Source: Hydrangea macrophylla (lineage: Eukaryota > Streptophyta > Magnoliopsida > Cornales > Hydrangeaceae). Taken from it: 64,000 nucleotides of DNA. Below the pieces are notes generated by a model. That model searched no databases. It was not told the DNA's origin and saw only the letters and a list, made by a program, of their open reading frames with translations. The DNA is taken from NCBI GenBank assembly GCA_033977485.1, contig CM066988.1, positions 32,174,001-32,238,000 of the forward strand, given 5' to 3'. Positions 20,406 to 32,091 of the stretch are shown piece by piece (the first letter of the stretch is position 1; each line of letters starts with the position of its first letter). The translations under genes were made by a program, and so were the position numbers.

Positions 20406-21759
20406 TCAAGCATAATACTTTTTGAGGCGATCCATGTTGATTGGTTCTTTGAATTCGACACCATCGAGGTCCATGAGATAAGTTGCTCCTCCGGAAAGAA
20501 TGGTCTTGACGATGTAAGGGCCTACCCATTTATGTTTGAACTTCCCACGGGGATCAAAGATCGGAGCTCGCAATTCTTTAAGGACAAGGTCGCCTTTGAC
20601 AATCTTCCTTGGACGAACCCTTTTGTTGAAGGCACGGACTATCCTCTTTTGATAGATTCGGACATGGTCGACTACCGCTAGGCGCTTTTCGTCTATGAGA
20701 GCCAATTCCTCGTACCTTTCCTTCAACCAATCTGACTCCGAAATTTCACACTCTACCATCACGCGTAGGGACGGTAGTTCTATCTCGACCGGAAGTACCG
20801 CCTCCATCCCATACACTAGTGAGTAAGGCGTTGCTCCTGTGGACGTCCTTATCGATGTTCTGTATCCCCAAAGCGCGAATGGTAGCTTTTCATGCCAGTC
20901 CTTGTAGGTATCGGCTGATTTCTGCAGTATGGCCTTGACATTCTTATTTGCAGCTTTGACTGCCCCATTGGTTTGCGGCCTATACGGCGACGACTTGTGA
21001 TAGGTGATTTTCTATTATTCAAATAGATCCCTGACTTCTGCTTTGAAATGACTCCCGTTGTCCGAAATAATCTCATGGGGGACTCCATAACGGCAAATGA
21101 GATTTCTCTTGATGAATTTGGCCACTTCCTTGGCTCCCAACTTGGTGTAAGATGCAGCTTCTACCCATTTTGTGAAGTAATCTATGGCCACCAGGATGTA
21201 CCGATTTCCGTTTGAGACTTTCGGGATGATTTCTCTGATGATATCGATTCCCCAGGTTGAGAATGGCCAAGGCGAGGTCATGCTGTATAGAAGAGATGTG
21301 GTACGTGCATCATGTTTGCATGGATCTGGCACTTGTGACACTTTCTCACGTATTTGCAACAATCTTTCTCCAGAGTTGTCCAGTAGTACCCCTGTCTTAC
21401 GATTTTCTTGGCCAGCATGTGACCGTTCATGTGCAGACCGCATACCCCTTCGTGTATTTCCTCCATCATTCTTCGGGAGCTCTTCCCGAACAAGCAAGTC
21501 AGGTTGTGACCATTGTATCCTTTCTTCAACAATTTCCCACCACAAATGATGAATTGTGCTGCGAATCTTCGAATGGCCCTCTTGTCTTTCTCGGTAGACT
21601 CTTGGGGGTACGTCCCCTTTTCTATGAAATCCCAGACATCCTGATACCATGGTGTCCCATTCTCTTCTTCTTCGATTGTGGCGATTATGTTGAACGAAGG
21701 CTCGTACCTCTGCTCAATTACCAAGGGCATCATCTTGACTCCCACAGGAATTTTGATCA
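20406..21759 (-). pseudogene. Element A integrase
   Basis: The zinc-binding region (HMNGHMLAKKIVRQGYYW ... KCHKCQ) lies at about 21460-21325, in frame with the upstream RNase H. One frameshift near 21280 follows. The core reads GIDIIRE, IDYFTKWVEA and SDNGSHF at about 21250-21020, then two stops (21015 and just beyond). The core end reads YRPQTNGAVKAANKN, where the family has VEAANKN, so the third catalytic residue is Lys instead of Glu. The C-terminal part (20816-20406) continues from YGMEAVLPVEIELPS to the stop. Integration activity should be absent. Confidence 0.88.
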
Positions 21760-22135
21760 TCGAAGCTAAAGTAGCCAAGGAATCTGCCAGCTGGTTCTCT
21801 TCCCTGGGCAAGTAGAGGAATGTGATATTTTTGAATTGCCTCTTGAGTTGGTCGAGACGATCATGATAGGGCTTCAACCTTTCTTCTTTTACTTTCCATT
21901 CTCCTCTAGCTTGTGATATGATGAGGTTTGAGTCCCCGAAGACGTCTATCTTCCGAACCTTCAGCTCTATGGCCGCTTCCATTCCCAGAATGCATGCTTC
22001 GTATTCAGCGGTGTTGTTGGTGGAGTTATAGTTGAGCTTGACTGACAATGGAGTGTGGTCCCCGCTTGGTGATACGAGAATCATTCCTACTCCGTATCCT
22101 TTCATGTTGGCTGCTCCATCAAAGTACAACTTCCA
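21760..22135 (-). pseudogene. Element A second (archaeal-type) RNase H domain
   Basis: Minus-strand YFDGAANMKGYGVGMILVSP, then NNTAEYEACILGMEAA and DSNLIISQARGEW, ending PREENQLADSLATLASM. The D-E-D-D catalytic set (FDGAAN, AEYEA, GDSNL, NQLADSLA) is visible. A second RNase H between RT/RNase H and integrase is a hallmark of the Tat lineage. It is open across its whole length but follows a TAG at 22136-22138. Confidence 0.9.
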
Positions 22136-23437
22136 CTATTCTTCCTTGACTTCCATGATACTTTCGTCTAGAAACGGAAAGTCTCCACTTTCTTCGGATT
22201 CGACGGCATGTTCTGCGAGATACTCAGCTACGGTTCTCCCTTTTACCGACTTGGTTGTGACATACTTGATATTGAATTCGGATAATAGGAATAATACCGA
22301 CTTGCTTGTGACATACTTGATATTGAATTCGGATAATAGGAGTAACCAACGGGATATACGACCGGTTAGGGCGGGTTTTTCGAGGAGGTATTTTAGAGGA
22401 TCCATGCGGGATATGAGCACAACTGGGAAGGCCAGCATGTAGTGCCTTAGTCGGCGAGTGCACCAAACCAAGGCCCAGCATGTTTTTTTGAGGGTAGAGT
22501 AGTTGAGCTCATACCCAGTCATCCTCTTGCTAAGGTAGTATATGGCTTTTTCGGAGTGGCTTTCTTCTCCTTCTTGGGCTAGCATGCAACCCATGGCATT
22601 TTCGGAGACAGATAGGTAAAGGAATAGGGGCTTATGAGGAGTGGGTGGTGAGAGGACAGGTGGATTTTGAAGGTAGGCTTTTATTTTGTCGAAAGCGGCT
22701 TGGCATTGGTCATCCCATTGGAACTTTTCTCCTTTTCTTAGCAGTCGGAACAAAGGATCGCATGTAGTCGTGAGCTTGGAAATGAAGCGGCTAATAAATT
22801 AGATCCTTCCAAGAAACCCCCTTACTTCTCTTTCATTCTGTGGCGGTGTCATTTCGAGGATTGCCTTGATCTTAGAGGGGTCCACCTCTATTCCCCTTTG
22901 TGTGATGAGAAAACCCAGGAGTTTACCGGAGGTCACGCCGAAAGTGCATTTCTTTGGATTCAACCTCATCTTGTATTTGCGTAACCTTTCGAATAACTTT
23001 TCCAACGCTACCAGGTGCCCTTCTTTGTCTTTGGACTTTATGATCATGTCATCTACGTACACTTCTACTTCTTTGTGAATCATGTCGTGCAGCAGGGTGG
23101 TGGCGGCTCTTTGGTAGGTTGCCCGAGCATTCTTGAGTCCGAAAGGCATTACTCTATAACAGTAGGTTCCCCAAGGGGTGGTGAATGTCGTCTTTTCCCG
23201 ATCTTCTGGCGCCATCAGAATCTGATTATACCCTGAGAAACCGTCCATGAATGACAGTAGCTCATGTCCGGCGGTGTTGTCCACTAAGACATCAATGTGA
23301 GGAAGCGGGAAGTCATCCTTGGGACTGGCTTTGTTTAGATCACGGAAGTCGACGCACACACGAACTTTTCCATCCTTCTTTGGAACTAGTACGATATTGG
23401 CAATCCATTCCGGATACTCGGTGACAATGATGAATCA
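22136..23437 (-). pseudogene. Element A reverse transcriptase and first RNase H
   Basis: RT shows VPKKDGKVRVCVDFRDLN, FMDGFSGYNQI, TPWGTYCYRVMPFGLKNA and the catalytic EVYVDDM (23045-23065). In-frame stops fall at 23435 and 22799. RNase H 1 follows (LFLYLSVSENAMGCMLAQ ... AIYYLSKRMTGYE); as usual in Tat elements it has lost canonical catalytic residues. A duplicated segment (LLSEFNIKYVT twice, about 22255-22345) interrupts its C-terminus. All of it is one reading frame with the upstream protease. Confidence 0.9.
22254..22345. repeat. Short tandem duplication within element A pol
   Basis: TTGTGACATACTTGATATTG and the following bases to GGATAATAGG occur twice, 51 bp apart, adding 17 codons without shifting the frame. 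Confidence 0.85.
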
Positions 23438-26084
23438 TGCCTTGAACTGCTTTTCCACTTCTTCTTTAACCTTGAGTGCCCATTCCGGTCTCATGCGCCT
23501 CAGTTTCTGCTTGACAGGTTTAGAATTGGGGAGGAGGGGGATATGATGTTGGACAATGTCGGGATCGACCCCGGGCATGTCTTCGTAAGACCAAGCAAAA
23601 ACATCTTTGAATTTTTTTAGCAAGAGGGTTAATTTTTCTTTTTCTTCTTTATTAAGAGTTGAGCCAATTTGCATAATTTGGGGATTATCTATTTCACCTA
23701 GGTTAACTGATAAAGTATCCTCGATTATTTCATAAGCAGGTGGTCTTTCAATTAGTTGCTTAAGTTCGATTGGGAGATCCTCGGGGGGATCTGTGCATTC
23801 ACAAGTGTTAGACACAGAGGAGTAAGCAGAATCGTCTTTCATTTCATTCATGATAGGTGAAGTGATTACATTGGACAGTGGTGGGCTTACAGCAGCTGAC
23901 TCTGGTACAGACTCGATAATTGGTAGTACAGACTCCGGGGGAATAGGGGATTGGGAGACACAGATAGATGACTCTACAGCCTGGTTGCTCAGACCCTCCT
24001 CAGTTGGCTTGATCTGATCATCTTGGCTCTTGGCCCTCTTTTCTTCCTTCTCCTCAGCGGATTCCTCCCACATTTTCTTGATGGCTTCAGTGTCCAGGTA
24101 TTTCAACCAGTCTTCCTCCGGGGTCTTCTCAACTTCTTCGGGATAGAACGGGTCTTGATATGGGGGCCTTTCACAGTCAGTGAAGATTTCAAGCCCGGGG
24201 TGCCTTTTCCCAGTGGTTTGATGGATCCAGGGTTCAGGGAACCCGAAGTAAGGGAAGTCATCCCCTTCTTTTATGAACTGTCCATTCAAAGTCTTGCGGT
24301 ATGGTGGGAGATCCATTACCCTTTTCTTCCATGGCCTCTGTAGCTCGACGTCTTCTTCAGTGGGCTTGTACCCCAACCCGAAAGTTCCTTGTTGCCCTTT
24401 GATCTGAGGGAACTCTCGAATCCCTTGCTGGCGTCGGCCTAATCCCATTCTGGGGAAGTAGTTCATTTTGCAAACGATGTTGACAACTGCAAAGTGGACC
24501 TCAGGGAATCGGTCTTCATCATTGATCATGTGGACTTCTTCCATGAAGAATCCTCCGATTTCTCCTTCTTCTAGCTCAGGTATTTGGACTTCAAAAATGG
24601 GAGCGTAATTTGGGAAAGCTTCACTACCCCAACTATTACCGAGGATGATCTTTACTTCCTTCTCGTGAATGTACTTGATCATTTGATGCACAGTGGACGA
24701 TACAGCTTTGTTGGCATGAAGCCAGGGCCTTCCAATCAGCAGATTGAACGAGGCAGGTATGTCCATGACTTGAAAAATCTCAGTGCTTACCAAAGATCCT
24801 ACCCGGATTTGCAGAGAGACAGTCCCCATCACATTTCTCCTGGTGTTATCATAGGCCCTCACAGATTGCACAGATGGCGTGATGTCAAGGATATTGACCC
24901 CCAAAGCAGTGGCAGTCCTTAGAGCACAAACATTTAAGGCAGAACCTGTATCGACCAGACAAAATGGCACCTGCTGCTCCTTACATCCGACAGTGATGTA
25001 CAATGCTTTGTTATGTGCGGATCCTTCTGGTGGCAGGTCCTCATCAGAAAACGTAATGATCGGGTCGGGGGCAAGTGCGCCCAAGAAAGCCACCATGTCC
25101 TCCGGTGCGGCGTCGATAGGAACTTCAATCCCAGCCAAGGCATTCAACACGGCTTGCCTATGCTTGTAGGATGTCACCATGATGTCCCACATCGAGAGAT
25201 GTGCTTGGGTTTTCTTTAGCTGCTTTATCAGCTCATTATCTTCCTCGATGATCTCGTCCATCTTGCCTTTCCCTTTGTCTTTTACTAGGCCCTTCTCGGT
25301 TGTATCAGTGGCAGGCTGTGGAGGCTGATAATGGCGGCCTGACCTGGTTAGATGATCAATCTCGGCAGGAGTGGGTCCTTCTACAGTCCCATCTTTCTTG
25401 AACCAATCACAATCCGTCCCTACAAATGGTTTCTCCGGCTCGTCCCAGATAGAAGCGTCACTTTCTTTGTCGGGATCATACCATTTGAGGTCTACCACCC
25501 CTAGGTCGTGCTCTTCCAGGAAGAACAAGTCTTGCTCGTCATCTAGCTGCCGCTGCCACTCGTCATTCTCCCCTCCGATCAGATGAATTCCCTCAGAATC
25601 TGGGATGTCAATAAGGGGTAAGGGTTGTCCTACGGGGATGATAAAGGCAGCAGGGTTGAAGGATATAAGGTTGGAATCGATGAGGCTTACATTTTGGTGG
25701 TTAGGTAGAGGATTTTGGGTGATATGGGGCTGCTTTGAAGGCGGCTCGATGATATTCTGGTCAATGAGGTCTTGGATATCATGGCGAAGGCGCATGCAGT
25801 CATCGGTGTTATGGCCGGGGGCTTGGTGGTAGGCGCATCGTTTAGACATATCGCAGTTAGGCGGGGGTGGGGTATTTCGAGACTGGAGTAGTTGGAGATG
25901 GCCCTTTTTGAGGAGGCGGTCCAAGGCTGAGGAGAGAGAGATTTCTAGCTGGGCAAAATTGTGAGGGGGCTTTTTCTGGAAAGGGCGGTTGGAGGGATTT
26001 GCCTGGTTGGAAGGTTGGTATGGCCTTGGAGGGTATGCCATGGGTTGGCTGCTAAGGGCATTGACATCCGGGGGATTCCGGGGG
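23438..26084 (-). pseudogene. Element A gag C-terminus, protease and linker
   Basis: Open from 26185 to 23435. Near the start, CAYHQAPGHNTDDC is the zinc-knuckle-like motif, followed by RHDIQDLIDQ. The protease lies at about 24990-24640 with active site LVDTGSALNV. A glycine-rich MGLGRRQQGIREFPQI...FGLGYKPTEED stretch at about 24480-24340 looks like a G-patch. An acidic, Ser/Pro-rich linker leads to the RT N-terminus (PLLPNSKPVKQKLRRM). The frame is offset from gag by one shift near 26080 in a G-run (CGGGGGATTCCGGGGG). Confidence 0.85.
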
Positions 26085-26969
26085 TTGGTATGGCCTTCTT
26101 GGTTGACTCGGAGGGTCTTCCTTTTTGATCTTTCCTTCCCTGATAGCATCTTCGATTCGGGTTCCGACTTCAAACAACTCCTCAAAGGTGGAGATAGACT
26201 GGTAGAATAATTTCACATGATAAAGCGGCTGCAGATTCCGGATGAGCATCCTTACCTGTTCCTTTTCAATCGGCCGGTGGGTCATTTGAGCTACCTTGTT
26301 CCTCCATCTGCTCAGAAACGCAGCGAAGGATTCATTGTTGCTTTTCCGGGTTGTTTCCAAATCCCTGATGGTGACATCCAGCTCCTGATTGTAGGAGTAA
26401 TGATCGACAAAAACTCGAACGATATCTTCCCAGGCCCGGGTCTTAGAGGCTTCTATGGTTAGGAACCATGATAGTGCAAATTTTGCCAGAGTTTGTGGGA
26501 ACAACATTGCAATGTGCTCGTGGGTGCAACCCATGGACTGGAAGATACTCATACATAGCTTCACGTGGCTTTTCGGGTTCCCAGTTCCATCAAAACGATC
26601 GATGGCAGGCATTTTGAAGTTCTCCGGTAGTTTCAACTTGACAGGCTCAAAGAGGCCTTCCAGGTCTAGCATGTAATCATCGATTCCCTTGCGTTTTCTC
26701 AGCACGCTCTCCAGTTTGTCGACCTTGTCCATTTTCTCTTGGAGCTTCTTTTCATACGCAAGCGGTGGGACCCCTTGAAACCAGTTTTCCTCCCCATTAT
26801 TCTCATGTAGAGGAGGTTCAAACCCTGGTGGTGGGAACCCGGGCGGAGGTTGCGGCTGCTGCTGCTTCAGTTCTTCCATGAACCTCAGGACTTGGGCTAG
26901 ACTGTCGGACTGTTGGCTTATAGTTGCTCCCAACTCGGTAACCTTGTTTTCCAATTCTTCTCTATTCAT
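26085..26969 (-). pseudogene. gag: Element A gag, N-terminal and capsid part
   Basis: The start is the ATG at 26969 (MNREELENKV); the open frame extends upstream without ATG. A coiled-coil-like N-terminus (ISQQSDSLAQVLRFMEELKQ) and a proline stretch precede the retrotransposon gag domain (KSHVKLCMSIFQSMG ... ALSWF ... YNQELDVTIRDLETTR ... FLSRW). About 80% identical to B gag by eye. In B the frame continues to the zinc-knuckle-like motif, while in A it shifts near 26080, so A gag is broken or needs frameshifting. Confidence 0.88.
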
Positions 26970-27002
26970 GCTGAAGCGGGCTGTCGGATTGATTCTGACC
27001 AA

Positions 27003-28430
27003 ACGATTATCTGAACTCCTGGTCCACGACGAGGATTCCGGCTGCTGACCTTGGGAATCTATACTGACCTGACAGATTTTGAGAGAAAGGGGTGTATCAG
27101 ATCCTGACAGTGATGACTCTTAGACAGACAATGACAGTGATGTTGAGGAAGATGGACCGGCTTATGTACAGACTGACTGAGATAGTGTGTGCAGACTGAT
27201 GAGAGTGGTGCATGCACATGAGACAAGCATGCGGATGCAAGCCCTAATCTATATGATGCTCCTATTTCTAACAGATAGCAGTTAAACAAATAAGGTCCTA
27301 GCCATACAGAGTGTGCTAACCTTACTTTCCAGTATGATCACCAAGGGATAACAGGGATTTCTGGGATACTTCGGGAAATTTGGACAGAGTTTCTGGGAGA
27401 AACAGGAATTCGGAAGATTTAGAGAAATTTCTAGAAGTCAATTAAGTTTCTAGGAGAAATAGGAATTTCTGGTTGATTTGGACTGAGCTTCTAGGAGAAA
27501 CTGGTATTTTGGTCATTTTTGAGAGATGTGGATAGAGTTTCTAGGAGAAACAAGTATATCTGGGCATTTCTAGGTGATTTTGGGCAGAGATGCTAGGATT
27601 TTTGGAGAATCCGAGAGATTTGGGCAGAGCTTCTGGGAAAACAGGTACTTTGGGTATTTTTAGGAAATTTGGATAGAGTTTCTGGGAGAAACTAGTATAT
27701 CTGGGAAGATAGAACAAAGTTTCTTGGAGGAATTGGCATATCTGGGAGATTTAGACAGAGTTTCTGGGAAGAACTGGTTAATATGGTTATATCTGGGATA
27801 TCTGGACAGAGTTTCTGGGAGAAACTGGTTAATATGGTGATATCTGGGATATCTGGACAGAGTTTCTGGGGGAAACTGGTTAATATGGTGATAGTGATCG
27901 TACTTTCTGGCAGGTTTTCATACTCCTATGTCTCAGGACCGACAAACAAAGTTTGCAGTGTATATCTTTGTGAGCATGGAGCAAACATCCTTGTCATGGT
28001 GCCTAGGCAGGTCAACTCAATGTGATCACATGTGAGTGATTGCCTTGGGAATCATAAAAAGGAGGTTCTATTCTATGCCACATAAGCGTCTACACCGCTC
28101 AGGTAATCCCGTCAGGAAAGGTTCTACAGGAATCTATATGCAAAGGCTGGGTTTAGTCAAAGAGGGTACGTTGACGAGAGTTCCAATATACCGTCAGAGA
28201 GACAGTACGGAGGTTTTTACTCTTTTTGATATACCTTGGAAGGTACAGTATCAACGGTGACTTGTGCCCTGGCACAGCAAGACTTGAACAATGTCAGCGC
28301 CGCGTTTCAGACACAGTCGGAGGGGGGAAATGCAAGAGTGCAATGCGGTGAACCAAACACAGTAAAAAGATGATTTTAAGGATGCTTCTTATGAGTCAAA
28401 CCTCTGTATTATTTTGTTTTTAAATAAAAA
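27003..28430 (-). other. Element A leader between primer site and gag
   Basis: No convincing coding. It holds the degenerate tandem repeat listed separately and a stretch near 28170-28260 with ATATACCGTCAGAGAG and ATATACCTTGGAAGGTA, reminiscent of the LTR TACCGTTGGAAAGGTA box. Homologous to 35097-36618 of element B. Confidence 0.55.
27355..27895 (-). repeat. Leader tandem repeat of element A, about 51 bp
   Basis: Units built on ATCTGGACAGAGTTTCTGGG; the three nearest the primer site are nearly identical and the rest are degenerate, about ten in total. Element B carries the same array at 35700-36240. Confidence 0.85.
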
Positions 28431-28448
28431 TCCCCAGCAGAGTCGCCA
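28431..28448 (-). other. Element A primer binding site
   Basis: Minus strand TGGCGACTCTGCTGGGGA, three bases inside the LTR. It begins TGG as expected for complementarity to a tRNA CCA end. Ogre elements are known to use an Arg tRNA; this site is consistent but I have not aligned it to a tRNA. Confidence 0.85.
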
Positions 28449-28544
28449 GATTGTGGATACCGGGCTTCCGCCTCTTTGTTGGGTTTTGAGACTTGTTTGA
28501 TTTTTGATCAAAGAAAGAAAATGGTGGTCTGTTGAAAACAGATA

Positions 28545-28555
28545 CAGAGTCGCCA
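28545..28555 (-). other. Primer-site-like sequence inside element A 5' LTR
   Basis: Minus strand TGGCGACTCTG, identical to the first 11 bases of the primer binding site about 105 bp downstream. Confidence 0.75.
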
Positions 28556-28701
28556 CTTGGTCTTTAAGGAACCAAGAAACCTAATTTTGACTCACCCAAG
28601 CGGATAAGGGCACCGGCCCTTCATAACTAAAGAACTTGGTTCGGGGTTTTGGTACGAGAGAGGAAGGAGCCTTTGTCACGACTAAAACACCCTCAACTCG
28701 C

Positions 28702-28717
28702 CCCGTCTTTCGACGGG
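28702..28717 (-). other. GNRA-loop hairpin in element A 5' LTR
   Basis: Minus strand CCCGTCGAAAGACGGG, six Watson-Crick pairs and a GAAA loop. Downstream of the TATA box, so it should be in the RNA. Confidence 0.8.
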
Positions 28718-30664
28718 CCTCAATTAGCATCCAAATAATCATCTTATACTATGTATGGTTCGACAAATAATACTATGATAGTATATTACATCACATAAGA
28801 AAATTGAAATGGAAGATCAAAAGATAAAATATCATTCATAAGATCTAAGTCAAATATCATGCAATGTAAAGTGAAAGATCACACAAATAAACCTAGGAAA
28901 AATCGTCTAATCATGTATCAAGTAATTAGTTTCCTTAATCTAAAAGGGACATGAATTGTTCTTGAAACAAATAAACAAAGAAATCAAAAATATGCTTAGC
29001 AAGCTAACATGATGCATGTTATTCTTTGAGAAAAGAAGATCTCTCAATCCCCGGGACGGATGAGAAAAGGATGATTAGATCGAGGGGAGCATGAATGTGT
29101 GATCATGATCATTCCTTATAATCTTCTTAGATTAGGAGTTACAAAAACCCCAAATCCTTGCATGGATGCAATGTATGTATCTAGAATGTGCCAAGGTTGT
29201 AGTGTGCTTTGTGTTCATGGATTCCTAGAATGACTTAGAAGTCTAAAATGTGTATGAATGGATGGATGAAATCAACATGGCATATGTACAAATGTAGTAT
29301 GAACTACTTCCTAAGATATGAACTAATTTGGAATGCATATGAGCATCAAATCAAAGAATGAAAGTTAAGGTATGTTTGCTGTGAATAGTGGACAGAACAG
29401 TAGCATCATCTTTGGAAATTTGAAAAGAGGGGTTAGGAATGTTTTCAATGCATGATTTTTTATGGAGATGTTCCTTATTGTGTCTAGAACACAACCCAAA
29501 AAGCCAATCCTTAATAACTATCATAGAGTGAGAGAAATCATATAAACAACAGAGGTCAATCAGAAACAGAGTTTGTACTGTCGACTAAAATGTTGAAAAA
29601 TCTTAGAAAATGAAAACGAATGATCTAGAGGCCCATATTATACAGAACGTTTTCTAAGACATTGAATTTTAAGGTAAAAATAAGTTAGGGCCACCCCTTT
29701 TGGAAAAGGTTTCTGGAAAAGAGGTCGTAAGTTGACCTAGCTGCTGTGACAGCAAAAACAGAATGTCTGGAAGGAATGTTGGGATCTAAATGGACCATTT
29801 CCAAGTACTTCCAAGTCAAACCAAAAATCATGGGTGTTCTTCAATGAGTTAGGAAGACTTTACAAGTGGCCTTGCATCCATATGTTGAGTATTGAGTTCT
29901 AGAGAAATCTTTGAACTCAATTCACTCACTGTTTTGACTCATTGTTTTGAAGATTTTGGAGAAAACAAAGTTTTGTTTCTTGAAACCAAATGAGAGGGAT
30001 TGAGAGGGGTTTTGAAATAGATGTTTTGAAAACATATTTTCAATATTCAATAAGGATTATAGCCACTTAGAATACCAACATCAAACTCATCATTAAGAAC
30101 CTCCAAGATTGTTGGAGAGATTTATTTTATTTTTTGAACATAACTTCAATACATTCCAAGAATACCTTGGAAGTATTGAGGTTATGATCATCATCTATCA
30201 AACATGTTTTTGAGGTCAAGAGCTACTATCCATAAGGATTCACTCACCCCAAACTTCATGTCATCACTTAGATGATGATGAACTAGTAAGTAAATAAAGA
30301 AAATCAAAAAGAAATGAGATAAGAAGAGATGAACAATAAATAAACAAGCAAGTAGATGATGATCAATAGATGATATTCATGAAGCATGAGACTTGTAGAT
30401 TGGTGTTTCACTCATATGTAATGACACTAGACATGGAAGAAGCTTCCACTCTCTTGAATGCTCACTAAAATGGTGGTTGAGAGTATTGAATGTTGAAATA
30501 AATGGGAGTAATGAAGTAAAAACAAAGTTTAGAACTCACTTTTGTTTTGAAAAATCAAAGAAGGAAGCTTCTTTCTCTCTATTCTAACCTTATCTCTACA
30601 ACTTTTTCTCCCAAACTTTTTCAAAGCTTACATTTGACTCCCCCAAAATGAAGAGTAATGGGTG

Positions 30665-30674
30665 TTTATATAGG
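30665..30674 (-). promoter_or_regulatory. TATA box of element A 5' LTR
   Basis: Minus strand CCTATATAAACACCC; the GC dyad cluster lies 145-195 bp upstream (30817-30860). Confidence 0.65.
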
Positions 30675-30816
30675 CCAACTTGGGGTGGTTTTGGGATTTA
30701 GAAAGTATTCCCATTGGCTCCAAATATCTGAAATCATAAAACTATGTCGTTTTGGCTTTTAATTAATCAAAATGGGACCACAAAATTAATTACAAAATTA
30801 TACTGCTCTGGAGGGG

Positions 30817-30860
30817 AGTGCCGCGGCGGCACTGGGCCAGTGCCGCGGCGGCAGTGCTCC
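30817..30860. repeat. GC-rich dyad cluster, element A 5' LTR
   Basis: AGTGCCGCGGCGGCACTGGG followed by CCAGTGCCGCGGCGGCAGTG; two units. Confidence 0.8.
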
Positions 30861-31199
30861 TCCTTCGTCCAGATAATGCTGTTTAGGCCCCCTGAAGTTT
30901 CGGTATTCGCGAAAAGGCCCTATTTCGTCCGAAATTCACAGAAAATGTATACGAACTCCAAATTGAGGTTGTGATATACCGTTGGAAAGGTAATGGAGTC
31001 TACTTTACATAAAAAATAATTCAGGGATAGGTCACTTTGAAAATTTTTGCGGTATTCGCGATAAAAGCCAATTTGATCGCCTTTTTCGCCTTTGGAAATT
31101 CATAATAAATTCATTTTAAATCCAGAAATTATGTGCGATATACCGTTGGAAAGCTATTGACCTCTAGTATCCATGAAAAATATTTGAAAATTATTTCGG

Positions 31200-31430
31200 C
31201 GCCTCGGTTCCAAAGTCAAATTTTGGTCAAACTGGTCAAACCTGGGATTCCCGGGAAATTCTGGAAACCTCCGGGAGTTCCCGGGAGCTGATGTTTTCGC
31301 TCGATTTTCTTTTGGAACTTGTTTTAATACTTTTTTTTCATGATTCTGGTGAATTTGGACGATTTCGGTCAAACTTGGTCAAACTTGGTCAAACCTGGTC
31401 AAACCTTGGTCAAACCGGTCAACGGGGACT
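31200..31430 (-). promoter_or_regulatory. W-box-like TTGAC cluster, element A 5' LTR
   Basis: About nine GGTCAA repeats on the plus strand (TTGACC in sense orientation) in two groups, 31216-31240 and 31368-31425. Confidence 0.5.
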
Positions 31431-31706
31431 TTCCGGGAGCTTCCGGGACTTCCGGGGGTCTCTGGGAGCTGACGATGATTTCTCTTTAAAACTCATTTTA
31501 TCGCTTTTCTTACGACATATCATGTTTTCAGAACTTCGGGACCAAATCTGGGAGTTTTCGGGCTTTCAGGGGCATTTTGGTCATTCTGAGCATTCTGAGG
31601 GATGGAGCTGACTTCCGAGAGTCCTTTTGAGTCTTTTTGCGATCATTGTGAACCACCAAGCTATGGGTCTCCTGAATCCGATAGCCGACAAAATGGGGTG
31701 TCTACA

Positions 31707-31711
31707 CCATG
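31707..31711. other. Target-site duplication of element A (right), CCATG
   Basis: Matches 10819-10823. Confidence 0.95.
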
Positions 31712-31794
31712 CAAGATTTAAAACTTATTTAATGTGAATGCTACAATGACAAGGGAATCTCTTGCAATGCAATACAAATGGGGCTAAATGCTCA
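31712..31794. other. Fragment of element D between elements A and B
   Basis: This 83-bp piece joins 10818 on its left (across A) and 45101 on its right (across B). No recognised feature. Confidence 0.75.
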
Positions 31795-31799
31795 GCAGG
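31795..31799. other. Target-site duplication of element B (left), GCAGG
   Basis: GCAGG here and at 45096-45100 flank element B exactly. Confidence 0.95.
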
Positions 31800-32091
31800 T
31801 GTAGACACCCCATTTTGTCGGCTATCAGATTTAGGAGACCCATAGCTTGGTGGTTCACAATGATCGTAAAAGACTCAAAAGGACTCTCGGAAGTCAGCTC
31901 TATCTCTCAGAATGCTTAGAATGACCAAAATGCCCCTGAAAGCCCGAAAACTCCCAAATTTGGTCCCAAAGTTCTGAAAACATGCTACGTCGTAAGGAAA
32001 GCGATAAAATGAGTTTCTAAGAGAAATCAGATGAAATCGTCAGCTCCCAGAGACCCCCGGAAGTCCCGGAAGTTCCCGGAAAGTCCCCGTT

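Larger units (their letters stand above)
10824..31706 (-). mobile_element. Element A: 20.9-kb Tat/Ogre-like LTR retrotransposon
   Basis: Two long LTRs in direct orientation (10824-14049 and 28452-31706) are flanked by a perfect 5-bp duplication CCATG. On the minus strand the order is LTR, primer site for a probable Arg tRNA, 1.4-kb leader with tandem repeats, gag, protease, RT, RNase H, a second RNase H with FDGAAN motif, integrase, structured-repeat region, antisense accessory genes, tandem repeats and LTR. Dual RNase H, giant size, tRNA-Arg-like primer site and extra ORFs place it in the Tat lineage near Ogre. LTR identity is roughly 98% by eye. Pol stops, an integrase Glu-to-Lys change and loss of the polypurine tract make it non-functional. 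Confidence 0.92.
28452..31706 (-). repeat. Element A 5' LTR (3255 bp)
   Basis: Minus-strand ends are TGTAGACACCCC and ...GGTATCCACA. Flanked by CCATG at 31707. Close to the 3' LTR, with scattered, mostly transition differences and a few small indels. Confidence 0.93.

Noticed and set aside
28431..28448. Possible tRNA gene fragment at the primer sites
   Set aside because: Only the 18-base complement of a tRNA 3' end is present, at the exact position of a retrotransposon primer site; no cloverleaf.
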